Shown here piece by piece: positions 7,217-15,893 of a stretch of DNA of 64,000 bases. This DNA is from JANOSH01 sp031415695 (lineage in GTDB: Bacteria > Actinomycetota > Acidimicrobiia > Acidimicrobiales > Ilumatobacteraceae). The notes below the pieces were generated by a model that was given only the letters and a program-made list of their open reading frames with translations, made no database searches and had not been told where the DNA came from. The DNA lies in NCBI GenBank assembly GCA_031415695.1, contig JANOSH010000051.1, positions 242,409 through 306,408 on the forward strand, written 5' to 3'. A program made the position numbers and the translations under genes. Every line of letters starts with the position of its first letter. Position 1 is the first letter of the stretch.

Positions 7217-8305
7217 CTATGGCATGAGTGCTGTGGCGTCATGGTCGACCACGGCGCTGAACAGCCTGCGCCCCATGCCGCCGATGAGCGCCTTGCCGCG
7301 CTCGTTCGCGAGGTCCAACGTTGCACCGGTGAAGATTGGCGTGGCGGTAACGAGCATCGACGCGTAGTGGAAATCGGTGGTGAGCTCGTCTCGGCTGTAG
7401 CCGCTCACACCATCAGCTACTAGCGCTGCGTGATAGCGGTCGAGTAACGCGCCTTGATGCTGACGCCGCACGTCGGTGGGCAGACTGCCGCCGAGCAGGT
7501 ATGCCAAGTCGTACGCGGCGGGGCCGCGACCCATGGCTTGCCAGTCGAAAATCGTGACTGTTTCGGCCCCGAGCGGGCTACCAAAAAACATGTTCTCGCA
7601 GCGAAAATCCATATGGAGCAACGTCATGGGCCGTTTCGCAAAATGAGCCATGAGCTCGCCCCACCGCGGCGCTATGAGGTCACCGGCCTCGGAAGCACCG
7701 TCGGGCAACACATCGGCGAACTTGGCCAGGAAGCCTTGCCATAGCATCGGGTACACCGCGCTCACCGCGGCGATTCGAGGATGATCGAGACCCGGCAACC
7801 AGTCGAACTCGTCGGCAGCAACACGACCCCACCACGACGCGTGCAGTTGCGCAAGTGCGCCAACGGCGGCCTCGGCTTGGGCGAGTGACATGCCGGCTAC
7901 CTCGTCGGCCATTTCCATGTCCGACAGATCTTCAAGTACACACACAAAGTCGGCGGTGCCTGGCCGAATCCGCGCGTAATAGCTCTTGGGTGTGCGACTC
8001 GACGTGCTGCCAGCTAGTTCGTTATAAAAGCGAACCTCGGCCTCGTACATGCCAAGAGCCACGCCTTGCGCCCGGTTCTCGTCGAACGGCGATGGCAGCT
8101 TGATAATGAGACTGTCGGGTCCGTCGCCATTGGTGTGGGCCAAGTTGAGCTTAAAGAGTTGGCCCATGATGCCGACACCCTCGCCCACTTGTGTTCGACC
8201 GATGATGCTGGCCCAACCGGTGGTTGTACCGGCCCGGCGCAACACGTCGCTGATCCAGGCGTCGTCGACGTCGTCGATGGTGGTGGGAATAACAAGTTCG
8301 TTCAC
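7217..8305 (-). CDS. Aminoglycoside/ecdysteroid-kinase-like phosphotransferase
   Basis: This 362-residue protein has a protein-kinase-like phosphotransferase fold. The catalytic loop is LLHMDFRCENMFFG (the H-x-D-x4-N pattern), and the metal-binding segment is TIFDWQAMGRGPAAYDLAYL. Upstream, DSLIIKLPSPFDENRA gives the ATP-binding lysine strand. The family phosphorylates small hydroxylated molecules and is abundant in lipid- or steroid-using actinobacteria; the substrate here is not evident. The GTG at 8305 (VNELVIPTTIDDVDDAW) is chosen because in-frame sequence further upstream overlaps the divergent DUF2237 gene and lacks protein character. It starts 33 bp from that gene's start, so the two share a promoter region. 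Confidence 0.82.
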   Translation of the reverse strand: MNELVIPTTIDDVDDAWISDVLRRAGTTTGWASIIGRTQVGEGVGIMGQLFKLNLAHTNGDGPDSLIIKLPSPFDENRAQGVALGMYEAEVRFYNELAGSTSSRTPKSYYARIRPGTADFVCVLEDLSDMEMADEVAGMSLAQAEAAVGALAQLHASWWGRVAADEFDWLPGLDHPRIAAVSAVYPMLWQGFLAKFADVLPDGASEAGDLIAPRWGELMAHFAKRPMTLLHMDFRCENMFFGSPLGAETVTIFDWQAMGRGPAAYDLAYLLGGSLPTDVRRQHQGALLDRYHAALVADGVSGYSRDELTTDFHYASMLVTATPIFTGATLDLANERGKALIGGMGRRLFSAVVDHDATALMP

Positions 8306-8338
8306 TCCGACAGCGTGGCATCCTGCGATACTGAACGC

Positions 8339-8728
8339 GTGATCGAGCGAAACGTGTTGGGTGGCGAATTGGAACCGTGCGGAACCGACCCGGTCACCGG
8401 GTTCTTCCGCGATGGATGCTGCAGCACCGGACCCGAAGATTTGGGTAGCCACACCATCTGCGCGGTCATGACGGCCGAGTTTTTGGAGCATCAACGAAGC
8501 ATCGGCAACAACCTCAGTACACCAATGCCGCAGTATCGATTCCCGGGCCTGGTACCCGGCGACCGTTGGTGTGTCACCGCGGCCAATTGGCTACGAGCCC
8601 ACCATGCCGATGCCGCTGCCCCGGTGGTACTGGGCAGCACCCACGAACGTGCCCTCGACATCGTTCCACTGGTTATCCTGCGCCAACACGCCGTCGACGT
8701 ACCAAGCGACCTTCGCGGTCTGGAGTAG
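8339..8728 (+). CDS. DUF2237 family protein
   Basis: This 129-residue protein is almost entirely a DUF2237 domain: NVLGGELEPCGTDPVTGFFRDGCC, then GSHTICAVMTAEFLEHQRSIGNNLS, FPGLVPGDRWCVTAANWL, and the end RALDIVPLVILRQHAVD. The four conserved segments are all present, including the CGTDPVTGFFRDGCC cysteine cluster. The family is small, cytosolic and of unknown biochemical role. The GTG at 8339 (VIERNVLGGELEPC) gives the usual family length. It ends 9 bp before the stop of the convergent xdhD-like gene, leaving almost no room for a separate terminator. Confidence 0.85.
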   Translation: MIERNVLGGELEPCGTDPVTGFFRDGCCSTGPEDLGSHTICAVMTAEFLEHQRSIGNNLSTPMPQYRFPGLVPGDRWCVTAANWLRAHHADAAAPVVLGSTHERALDIVPLVILRQHAVDVPSDLRGLE

Positions 8729-8737
8729 CCGGGAACG

Positions 8738-11689
8738 TTAGAGCGAAACCCCGGCCGCACGAAGCGCGTTGTAGACCCGTTCCGGGGTGAAGGGAATCTC
8801 GTTGATGGCAACGCCCGTCGCGTTGACTATGGCTGCCCGCAGCGCCGGTGCCACGCCATCTTTCGGGATTTCGGCAATGGCCTTGGCCCCGAACGGTCCC
8901 GAATCCTCCATGGTCTGAACGAGGTACACGTCGATCTCGGGCATCTCGTCGGCACGGTAAATCTTGTACGGCCCGAGCTGACTGTTGATCATGCGCCCCG
9001 CGTCGTCGTAGGCGAACTCCTCGCAATGCGCATACCCCAACGCCTGGATAATGCCACCTTCGATTTGCCCCGACGCAGTCACCGGGTTGATCGCCACGCC
9101 GCAATCAACTGCCATCACGAGTTTTTTCACCGTGACTTGCCCGGTCTGAATATCGAGTTCGATCTCGGCGAACTGCGCGGCGAATGGAGCCGGGCAATCC
9201 GCCGACCAGTAGCTGGCAGTGCCGATGATTTGGCTTTGATCCTGGGTGTGGAGCGAGTCGAGAGCCACTTCTTCCAGGGACAGGGATCGGCCGTCGGGGG
9301 CCCAGCAACGTTTGTCACGCAACTCGACCTCGCACGGCTGATCGAGGCCCAACATAAGGGCGGCCCGGACCTTTAACTTCCAACGGACTTCGTCGGCGGC
9401 TTTCTTCACCGCTGTGCCCGAGATGTATGTGGTGCTTGATGCATAGGCGCCAACGTCGAACGGTGTCATGTCGGTATCGGCGGAGTAGACGACGATGTCG
9501 TGCAACGGAACGCCTAGTACCTCGGCTGCGATTTGACCCATAACCGTGTCGGCACCCGTGCCCAGGTCGGCGGCGCCGGCCAACAGGTTGAAGCTGCCAT
9601 CGTCGTTGAGCTTGATTGAGCAGCCGCCCATGTCGAGGAACGGAATGCCTGAGCCGTGCATGCAAAACGCGAAGCCGAGCCCACGACGCACATGCGGCTG
9701 ATCGGCGGGGTGCGTCCATGTGGGGTCGAGGCGTCGATGCCAGCCGATAGCTCGCTGACCCTGAGCAACGCATTCCTCGATGCCTGTGGTCGATACGCGA
9801 GGGAGTTCGTCTTCGGGGATGTGGAAGTCGGGCGGGTTCTCGCGTTCACCGAGATAGGGCGCAATGTCGACCTTGTCGCCGGCTTTCACCCAGTACTTTC
9901 GCTTGTACTCGAGTGGGTCTTCGCCGAGCTCGCGGGCGATATCTTCCATGTGCGATTCCAGGGCAAACAACGCCTGCGGCGCGCCGTAGCCGCGGTACGC
10001 GCCGGGTACGGGAATGTTGGTGTACACCACGTCGCACGTGAACTGTTTGGCGTCGCAGTTGTACGACGACAGCGCTCGCATGCCCGACACCGTTTGCACC
10101 GTTTGGCCGTGGGTCCCGTAGGCGCCGGTGTTGCCAATGGTGTACACATCCATGGCGATTGGCTTGCCAGTATGGTCGATACCGGTTCGGAAACGGATCG
10201 TTTGAGGATGGCGTGTACGGCTGGAAACGAACTCTTCCTCGCGATCGAGTTCTAGGCGCACGGGCCGACCGGTACGAATGGCGAGATGGCCGACGATGTC
10301 TTCGATGAGCATCTCTTGCTTCGCGCCAAAGCCTCCACCGATGCGAGGCTTGAGCACCCGAACGTCTCGAATGGTGAGGCCAAGCAGCGGAGCCACCATG
10401 CGGCGAACATGGAACGGCACCTGCGTTGCGGTGCGGATACTGAGCCGCTCGTCGCTGTCGAGCCACGCAGTTGCGATGTGGTTTTCGATGGGAACCTGTT
10501 GCACCTGGTGGACCCGAAACGTTTGGTCGAAGACGCGGTGGGCTTCGGCCATCTTGCCGTCGATGTCGCCGACCTTGCCATGAATGTGCACGGCAATATT
10601 GCGGTTGCGGTCGAATGCATCGTCGCAATCGTCCTCGTCGTGGATGACCGGCGCGCCCGGCTCCATGGCAACTCGTTCGTCGAGAATGAACGGCAGTATT
10701 TCGTAGCTCACCTTGATTAGTCGCAGCGCGGCGGCTGCGATTTCCTCGGTTTCGGCCGCGACCGCCGCCACCCGGTCGCCGACATGACGAACCTTGTTGT
10801 CGAAACTGACCTGATCCCACGGGCGCGGGTTCGGCCATGACTGACCGCCCGAGGCGTAGCGGACGCGAGCAACGTTCTTGTAATGGATAACGTCGACCAC
10901 GCCGGGTAGAGCCCGAGCAGCACTGTCATCGATGTCGATGATGTTGGCGTGAGCGTGAGGCGAACGCAGGACCTTGCAGATGAGCTGATTGCGCATCTCG
11001 TACTCGAAATCGTCGGTGAACGCTGGCAGACCCTTCACGAGTTTGACGGCGTCGACCTTTATCTCGGGCTTGCCAACCACGTTGGTGATGGGTACGTCCT
11101 TGGACGGCACAATGCGTGGATATGCCTTGGGCTCAGCCGGTGGTAGATCGTCGGGCGAGACAACAACGGCATTGCGACCATCGGTCATGGGCGTGAGGTA
11201 CAACGGACGGTAAGGGTCAGGGATTTCGCCGCGGGCAAGCGTTGCCGCACGCAACATTGCTTCGACGGGTTTTACGTACCCGGTCTCGCGGTCGAGGATT
11301 CCCGACAGCGCATCGCGAACATCGAGTTCGGTCGGGTTCGGGTTGCGGGCGATGAGCGCTTTGGTCGCCAAGATCATCGCCGGGGTCGAGTAGCCCGACT
11401 GCAATGCTCCTGTAGCAGCAAAGACGGCTTGCAATGGGTGGAGGTCGTGTCGTGGACTGTTGAGGTTCTCGACGGTTTCGATGGAGTGACCGTGGGCTTG
11501 GGCAGCCAGCATCACCTCGGACGACACAGGTATGCCATCCATGAGCACGACCCCTGCACCTGTTTCGCCGCTGTCGGAGCCGTAGCGAACACTGACCATT
11601 CCGGCGCGCCGTAGCACGCGCATGAGCGATTCTGATGGCTCGCAGTTGAGCGTTTGCTCGGTGCCATTGAGGTTGATTGTGATCTGCAT
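8738..11689 (-). CDS. xdhD: XdhD-type molybdopterin-dependent oxidoreductase with a cysteine-less fused ferredoxin domain
   Basis: This 983-residue molybdenum hydroxylase large subunit is of the XdhD / selenium-dependent type. Residues 1-165 are a fused ferredoxin-like domain in which every [2Fe-2S] ligand is replaced: the first-cluster loop reads YGSDSGETGAG, the partner SSEVMLAAQ, and the second cluster QSGYSTPAM and LSGILDRETGY. The molybdopterin part is intact, with TATQVPFHVRRMV, GGGFGAKQEM, GAYRGYGAPQ, SADTDMTPFDVGAYASS and GPFGAKAIAEI carrying the likely catalytic glutamate. E. coli XdhD shows the same cysteine loss (from memory). The ATG at 11689 follows AAGGTG at good spacing, 2 bp after the FAD-subunit gene. 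The expected role is hydroxylation of a purine or related ring; electron transfer needs a partner not seen here. Confidence 0.9.
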   Translation of the reverse strand: MQITINLNGTEQTLNCEPSESLMRVLRRAGMVSVRYGSDSGETGAGVVLMDGIPVSSEVMLAAQAHGHSIETVENLNSPRHDLHPLQAVFAATGALQSGYSTPAMILATKALIARNPNPTELDVRDALSGILDRETGYVKPVEAMLRAATLARGEIPDPYRPLYLTPMTDGRNAVVVSPDDLPPAEPKAYPRIVPSKDVPITNVVGKPEIKVDAVKLVKGLPAFTDDFEYEMRNQLICKVLRSPHAHANIIDIDDSAARALPGVVDVIHYKNVARVRYASGGQSWPNPRPWDQVSFDNKVRHVGDRVAAVAAETEEIAAAALRLIKVSYEILPFILDERVAMEPGAPVIHDEDDCDDAFDRNRNIAVHIHGKVGDIDGKMAEAHRVFDQTFRVHQVQQVPIENHIATAWLDSDERLSIRTATQVPFHVRRMVAPLLGLTIRDVRVLKPRIGGGFGAKQEMLIEDIVGHLAIRTGRPVRLELDREEEFVSSRTRHPQTIRFRTGIDHTGKPIAMDVYTIGNTGAYGTHGQTVQTVSGMRALSSYNCDAKQFTCDVVYTNIPVPGAYRGYGAPQALFALESHMEDIARELGEDPLEYKRKYWVKAGDKVDIAPYLGERENPPDFHIPEDELPRVSTTGIEECVAQGQRAIGWHRRLDPTWTHPADQPHVRRGLGFAFCMHGSGIPFLDMGGCSIKLNDDGSFNLLAGAADLGTGADTVMGQIAAEVLGVPLHDIVVYSADTDMTPFDVGAYASSTTYISGTAVKKAADEVRWKLKVRAALMLGLDQPCEVELRDKRCWAPDGRSLSLEEVALDSLHTQDQSQIIGTASYWSADCPAPFAAQFAEIELDIQTGQVTVKKLVMAVDCGVAINPVTASGQIEGGIIQALGYAHCEEFAYDDAGRMINSQLGPYKIYRADEMPEIDVYLVQTMEDSGPFGAKAIAEIPKDGVAPALRAAIVNATGVAINEIPFTPERVYNALRAAGVSL

Positions 11690-11691
11690 GA

Positions 11692-12426
11692 CTACACCTT
11701 CTCGCAAACGCGGGTGGCGAGGACTTGGGCTAGGTGCCGGCGGTAGTCGCTTGAGCCTCGAAAGTCGCCGGGAGGGGTGAGATGTGCTGCTGCGTCTGGT
11801 CCATCAACCAGCAGAGGCGTGGCGCTCACACCGGACAACGCGAGAGCGATAGTGCCATCGACTCGGCGACGCGCTACGGCTGACACGATGGCGACGTCGG
11901 CGGGCGTGCGGCCCGTGCGGTCGACGACGGCATCACCCGTCTGAATCGAGACCATTGTGATGAGCGCACCGTGGGGAAGGGCGTCAGTGGCCGTTGCAGT
12001 TCCGTCGGTGCTGACGGTGCGCCAATGAACTACGGCATCGAAGGCAAGCAGCCCGGCGATGAGTTCGCTTTCCCAGTCGCGCTGCGCAACCGTACCCCCG
12101 AGTGTCGCCAGGGTACGCATGGTGCTCGGCTGCTCGCGACGAGCCAGTGTGCGAATGACATCGGGAGCGCAGGCGTGATCCGCAATGGCCTGCAGTGTGG
12201 CGGTGGCACCGATGCGAACCTCGCCCGCCGATTCGCTGATACCCGATAGCCCAAGCGCCTGAAGATCGACAACATCAACCGGCGGGGCTGGGTTACTACC
12301 GAGGCCCGAATCGGCGTTGACGATGGTGCCGCCGCCGAGGGCGCGGGTAGGAACATCGGTGCGGGCAAGCAGCGTAAGCGCGGCATCAAGGTGCTCGGGA
12401 CGGTGATAGGTACGAACTCGTGACAT
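11692..12426 (-). CDS. FAD-binding (YgfM/CoxM-like) subunit of a molybdenum hydroxylase
   Basis: This 244-residue protein matches the FAD-binding subunit of xanthine dehydrogenase-type enzymes. It has the first FAD-phosphate loop TRALGGGTIVNADSGLG and the second TMRTLATLGGTVAQRDWESE, with IGATATLQAIADH between. It is shorter than many CoxM subunits (about 280-290) because the C-terminal CO_deh_flav_C part is compact. The ATG at 12426 (MSRVRTYHRPEHLDAAL) is chosen over the longer frame, which would run into the divergent secreted-protein gene. It is directly upstream of the XdhD-like gene (2-bp gap), so the two certainly form one complex. No small [2Fe-2S] subunit accompanies them. Confidence 0.9.
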   Translation of the reverse strand: MSRVRTYHRPEHLDAALTLLARTDVPTRALGGGTIVNADSGLGSNPAPPVDVVDLQALGLSGISESAGEVRIGATATLQAIADHACAPDVIRTLARREQPSTMRTLATLGGTVAQRDWESELIAGLLAFDAVVHWRTVSTDGTATATDALPHGALITMVSIQTGDAVVDRTGRTPADVAIVSAVARRRVDGTIALALSGVSATPLLVDGPDAAAHLTPPGDFRGSSDYRRHLAQVLATRVCEKV

Positions 12427-12496
12427 CAGACCTGCAACGTACCAGCACCGTTGCACCGCTATCCTTTTCGAGCGCGGGCGTACTGGAGGTAATTCC

Positions 12497-13504
12497 ATGC
12501 GAATACAACGAACTGTCACCATGGCACTCGTCGTGGTGCTTAGCGTGGGCATGGCGGCCGCTGCTGATCGAGAACTAGGACCGGTACTGGGCTCTCAACC
12601 GGCTGTCCGGGTCAAGGGGCCGTGCTATCGACCCAATCCCGACGTCCCGTGTCCCGAAGATGGTGCACCGACGGTGGGCGGATGCAGCGTGTTTCCTTCC
12701 GACAACGCCTGGAACCGAGATGTTTCGACATTGCCTGTCCACGCAAATTCCGACCGCTTCGTGGCTCGGATCAATAGCCAGGGTGGTACCCGGGTTCATC
12801 CCGACTTTGGCGCCGATCCGAGCTATGGCATTCCTTACATCGTCGTGCAGGCCGACCAGCCGACCGTGCCAATCACGTACACGGCCTATGGCGACGAAAG
12901 CGACCCAGGTCCCTTTCCGATTCCTCCCAACGCGCCGGTCGAAGGTGGCTCGGATCGTCACGTGCTCGTCGTTCAACAGGGAACCTGCGGGTTGTTCGAA
13001 CTGTTTGGCGCTCAGCGTTCGGGCGCTGGGTGGTCGGCCGAGTCGGGCGCTCGATGGAACCTTCGATCCAATGCACTGCGACCACTTGGCTGGACATCTG
13101 CCGACGCAGCAGGCCTGCCGATCTTTCCCGGGCTGACCCGATTCGACGAAGTGGCGGCCGGCAGAATCGACCATGCGTTGCGGTTCACGGTCTCGCGAAC
13201 ACAGCGGGCCTACATCTTGCCGGCCACCCATGTGGCCTCGTCGTCCACCAACACCGATGATCCGCCAATGGGTCTTCGGTTCCGGTTGAAGGCCAGCTAC
13301 GACATCACGTCGTTGACGGGGCAAGCGCGGGTCATCGCCGTGGCCCTCAAGCGGTATGGAATGATCGTTGCCGACAACGGATCGAACTGGTACATCTCGG
13401 GTGCTACCGACCCACGTTGGAACGACGATCAACTCAATGCGTTGAAAGCGATTCCCGGGTCAGCATTCGAAGCTGTCGAGACCGGACCAATCGTCCGGCC
13501 CTAG
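12497..13504 (+). CDS. Secreted conserved protein of unknown function
   Basis: This 335-residue protein has a clear signal peptide: MRIQRTVTMALVVVLSVGMA, then an alanine-rich cleavage region near residue 23. The mature part contains CSVFPSDNAWNRDVSTLP, GIPYIVVQADQP, a DRHVLVVQQGTCGLFELF stretch, GLPIFPGLTRFDEV, and near the C-terminus VALKRYGMIVADNGSNWYISG. The pattern recurs in secreted proteins of soil and freshwater bacteria, but I know no assigned activity. GGAGG lies 7 bp upstream of the ATG. It is divergent from the FAD-subunit gene, with 70 bp between the starts. Function is unknown; a cell-surface or extracellular enzyme is possible. Confidence 0.75.
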   Translation: MRIQRTVTMALVVVLSVGMAAAADRELGPVLGSQPAVRVKGPCYRPNPDVPCPEDGAPTVGGCSVFPSDNAWNRDVSTLPVHANSDRFVARINSQGGTRVHPDFGADPSYGIPYIVVQADQPTVPITYTAYGDESDPGPFPIPPNAPVEGGSDRHVLVVQQGTCGLFELFGAQRSGAGWSAESGARWNLRSNALRPLGWTSADAAGLPIFPGLTRFDEVAAGRIDHALRFTVSRTQRAYILPATHVASSSTNTDDPPMGLRFRLKASYDITSLTGQARVIAVALKRYGMIVADNGSNWYISGATDPRWNDDQLNALKAIPGSAFEAVETGPIVRP

Positions 13505-13610
13505 ATGGCGGAGCGGTGAAGCGAACGGTAGTGAGCAAGCGACGCCGAAGGCAGGCTAGATGCGCCGCGTTAGTGCGCTCCATTTTTTGAAGTGGCACTA
13601 GCGTCGTAGC

Positions 13611-14912
13611 GTGCCGACCTCACGAGTAATCGCCCCCGCCACCGGAAAGCTGGGAATTCTCACTCCCGGCCTCGGTGCCGTGTCCACCACGTTCATTGCC
13701 GGTGTCATGGCTGCTCGCCGCGGACTCAACGCGCCGATCGGCTCGCTCACCCAAATGGCCCACATCCGTCTCGGCAGCCGCGACCAGGGGCGCAATCCGC
13801 TCATTCGCGATTTCGTGCCGCTGGCGTCGCTCGACGATCTGGTGTTCGGAGCGTGGGATCCACTGTCGGCAAACGCACTGGAAGCAGCGCGAACCGCTGG
13901 CGTTCTCGAAGAGCGTGACCTGGCGCCCATCTCCAAGGACCTCGAAGGTCTGGTCGCTATGGACGCCGTGTTCGACCAGCGGTGGGTTAGCCGGCTCGAC
14001 GGAACCAGGGTGAAGCATGGCAAGAACAAGTTCGAGATGGCCGAGCAACTTATTGCCGACATCGAGACCTTTCGCATCGAGCAGGGTTGCGACAGGATGA
14101 GCATGGTTTGGTGCGGCTCCACCGAGGCGTACCAAGAACCAAGCGACGTTCATCAGACGCTGGCATCGTTCGAAGCTGGCATGTTGGCAAATGATGCCAA
14201 CATCTCGCCCAGCCAGCTCTATGCGTACGCAGCGTTGATGTCTGGTGTTCCGTACGCCAACGGCGCACCGAATTTGTCGACCGACCTACCGTGCATGTTG
14301 CAGCTGGCCCGAGAGCGGCAGGTGCCCATCTGTGGGAAGGACTTCAAGACGGGCCAGACGTTTATGAAGACCATGTTGGCGCCTGGCTTCAAGGCCAGAA
14401 TGCTGGGTCTGCGGGGCTGGTACTCGACCAATATTCTTGGCAATCGCGACGGCGAAGTACTCGACGATCCAGAAAACTTCAAGAGCAAGGAAGTTTCCAA
14501 GCTCGGAGTGCTCGACACCATCTTTGAGCCGGAGAAATATCCCGACTTGTACGGCAACATCGACCATGTCGTGCGCATCAATTACTACCCGCCCCGTGGA
14601 GATAACAAGGAAGGTTGGGACAACATAGACATCTTTGGCTGGATGGGATACCCCATGCAGATCAAGGTGAACTTCTTGTGCCGAGACTCGATTCTTGCCG
14701 CACCTTTGGTACTCGACCTTGCGCTGTTCCAGGATTTGGCCTCTCGGGCCGGAGCATCAGGGGTTCAAGAATGGTTGAGCTTCTACTTCAAGTCGCCCCA
14801 AACGTCGGGCACGGTCGGGCCTGAGCACGACATCTTCATTCAACAAATCAAGCTCAAGAACACCTTGCGCGAATGGATGGGTGAAGAAGCCGTGACCCAT
14901 TCCGAGGCGTAG
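13611..14912 (+). CDS. ino1: myo-Inositol-1-phosphate synthase
   Basis: This 433-residue enzyme makes 1L-myo-inositol 1-phosphate from glucose 6-phosphate with NAD. Visible features are the Rossmann start GKLGILTPGLGAVSTTFIAG, SMVWCGSTEAYQEP, the catalytic-core segment ICGKDFKTGQTFMKTMLAPG, RGWYSTNILGNRDGEVLDDP and FLCRDSILAAPLVLDLALF. Length and motifs match the bacterial form of about 430 residues. The start is GTG at 13611. Inositol phosphate feeds phosphatidylinositol and mycothiol synthesis in actinobacteria. It is followed after 17 bp by a membrane-anchored gene of unknown role on the same strand. The CysQ-like phosphatase at 27830-28573 belongs to the inositol-monophosphatase superfamily but is not adjacent. 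Confidence 0.93.
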   Translation: MPTSRVIAPATGKLGILTPGLGAVSTTFIAGVMAARRGLNAPIGSLTQMAHIRLGSRDQGRNPLIRDFVPLASLDDLVFGAWDPLSANALEAARTAGVLEERDLAPISKDLEGLVAMDAVFDQRWVSRLDGTRVKHGKNKFEMAEQLIADIETFRIEQGCDRMSMVWCGSTEAYQEPSDVHQTLASFEAGMLANDANISPSQLYAYAALMSGVPYANGAPNLSTDLPCMLQLARERQVPICGKDFKTGQTFMKTMLAPGFKARMLGLRGWYSTNILGNRDGEVLDDPENFKSKEVSKLGVLDTIFEPEKYPDLYGNIDHVVRINYYPPRGDNKEGWDNIDIFGWMGYPMQIKVNFLCRDSILAAPLVLDLALFQDLASRAGASGVQEWLSFYFKSPQTSGTVGPEHDIFIQQIKLKNTLREWMGEEAVTHSEA

Positions 14913-14929
14913 CTCATAGCTTCACTTAG

Positions 14930-15829
14930 GTGAAGCTTCGCCTCGGGGTCGCCGTGCTTATGGTGTCGCTCGTGTTCGCCGGAGTCATTGCGTCGCTCGT
15001 CGGTCAGTCGGTGCGGTACGCATCGCCCGCTACCACTACAACCACCACGTCGGTGCCAGCCGCGACACCCACCACGTCGACCACCTTGATGGCGACATCC
15101 ACGGCGGAGTCGCCTCCGATCGTCGCGGTTGCTCGGCTGACTCTTGATGCCGTTGCTCGGTCGCTGCCCTCGTTGGCTCGGACCTTCGGCACAGGCTGGG
15201 TCCTTGACACCAGTCGCCCTGTGGACAAAGGATCGGCGGCACCGAAAGAGGCATGGCAAACCAACGGCGGGTTCAGCTGTTCAGGAACGTCCACAGTCGA
15301 TTGGTCGTTGGGAACATCGGTGCCTGTGAAGTCGGCGAACTACAAGCGGCCCAGTGCACCGGTTGACCAAACAGCGCTGTCGTTTCGCAACCGTCGCCTC
15401 GATCTAGGGACTGGAACACTGATCTACGAGTATGCGCATGTAGCTGTGGCGCAGGCACCCGACTCGGCCGCAGCTCGACAGATCGTTGACAACGTCGTGA
15501 CTGATGCTTCTGAGAACTGTCGGACGCAGATCAAGCGGGCTAACGCGGACGATACCGGTCAAGGCGGCGTTGGCGAGTTCAGCCTGAGTATCTCCCCGAT
15601 CGCTGTAGGGGGGTCCGACCAGGCATGGGCGATCGAACTGCGAGGGCAGGGTTGTGTTCCTGACTGCGAGAACCCGACGCAACGCGGTCCAGTTGAGAAC
15701 CCGGTTCGAATCCATGTCTTTCAACGTGCCGAGTGGGTGCTGGTAGTCATGGACACCGAACTCGATCAGGGCCCCATCGATCGGTTCACCACGCACGCCG
15801 AACTGGTGTTCGTCCAGTTGGGCATCTAG
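14930..15829 (+). CDS. Membrane-anchored extracytoplasmic protein of unknown function
   Basis: This 299-residue protein has an N-terminal membrane segment (LGVAVLMVSLVFAGVIASLV, residues 5-24), then a threonine-rich linker (TTTTTTSVPAATPTTSTT, about 36-53) and an extracytoplasmic domain of about 220 residues. The domain contains cysteines in GGFSCSGTS, ENCRTQ and GCVPDCENP, consistent with disulfides outside the cell, and closes with RIHVFQRAEWVLVVMDTELD. The architecture resembles actinobacterial 'PknH-like sensor' or lipoprotein-type domains, but no family is recognised with confidence. The start is GTG, 17 bp after ino1, so co-transcription is likely. It is convergent with the quinone oxidoreductase gene, 64 bp away. 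Confidence 0.65.
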   Translation: MKLRLGVAVLMVSLVFAGVIASLVGQSVRYASPATTTTTTSVPAATPTTSTTLMATSTAESPPIVAVARLTLDAVARSLPSLARTFGTGWVLDTSRPVDKGSAAPKEAWQTNGGFSCSGTSTVDWSLGTSVPVKSANYKRPSAPVDQTALSFRNRRLDLGTGTLIYEYAHVAVAQAPDSAAARQIVDNVVTDASENCRTQIKRANADDTGQGGVGEFSLSISPIAVGGSDQAWAIELRGQGCVPDCENPTQRGPVENPVRIHVFQRAEWVLVVMDTELDQGPIDRFTTHAELVFVQLGI

Positions 15830-15893
15830 AACACCGGCTGACCAATCGGCCACCCGCAATTTTCGTTCGATATGGTTCGCACCCAACGTGAAG

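Noticed and set aside
9846..10838. A 330-codon minus-strand frame within the Mo-subunit gene
   Set aside because: Its product is Arg/His-rich low-complexity sequence read out of phase with the real gene.
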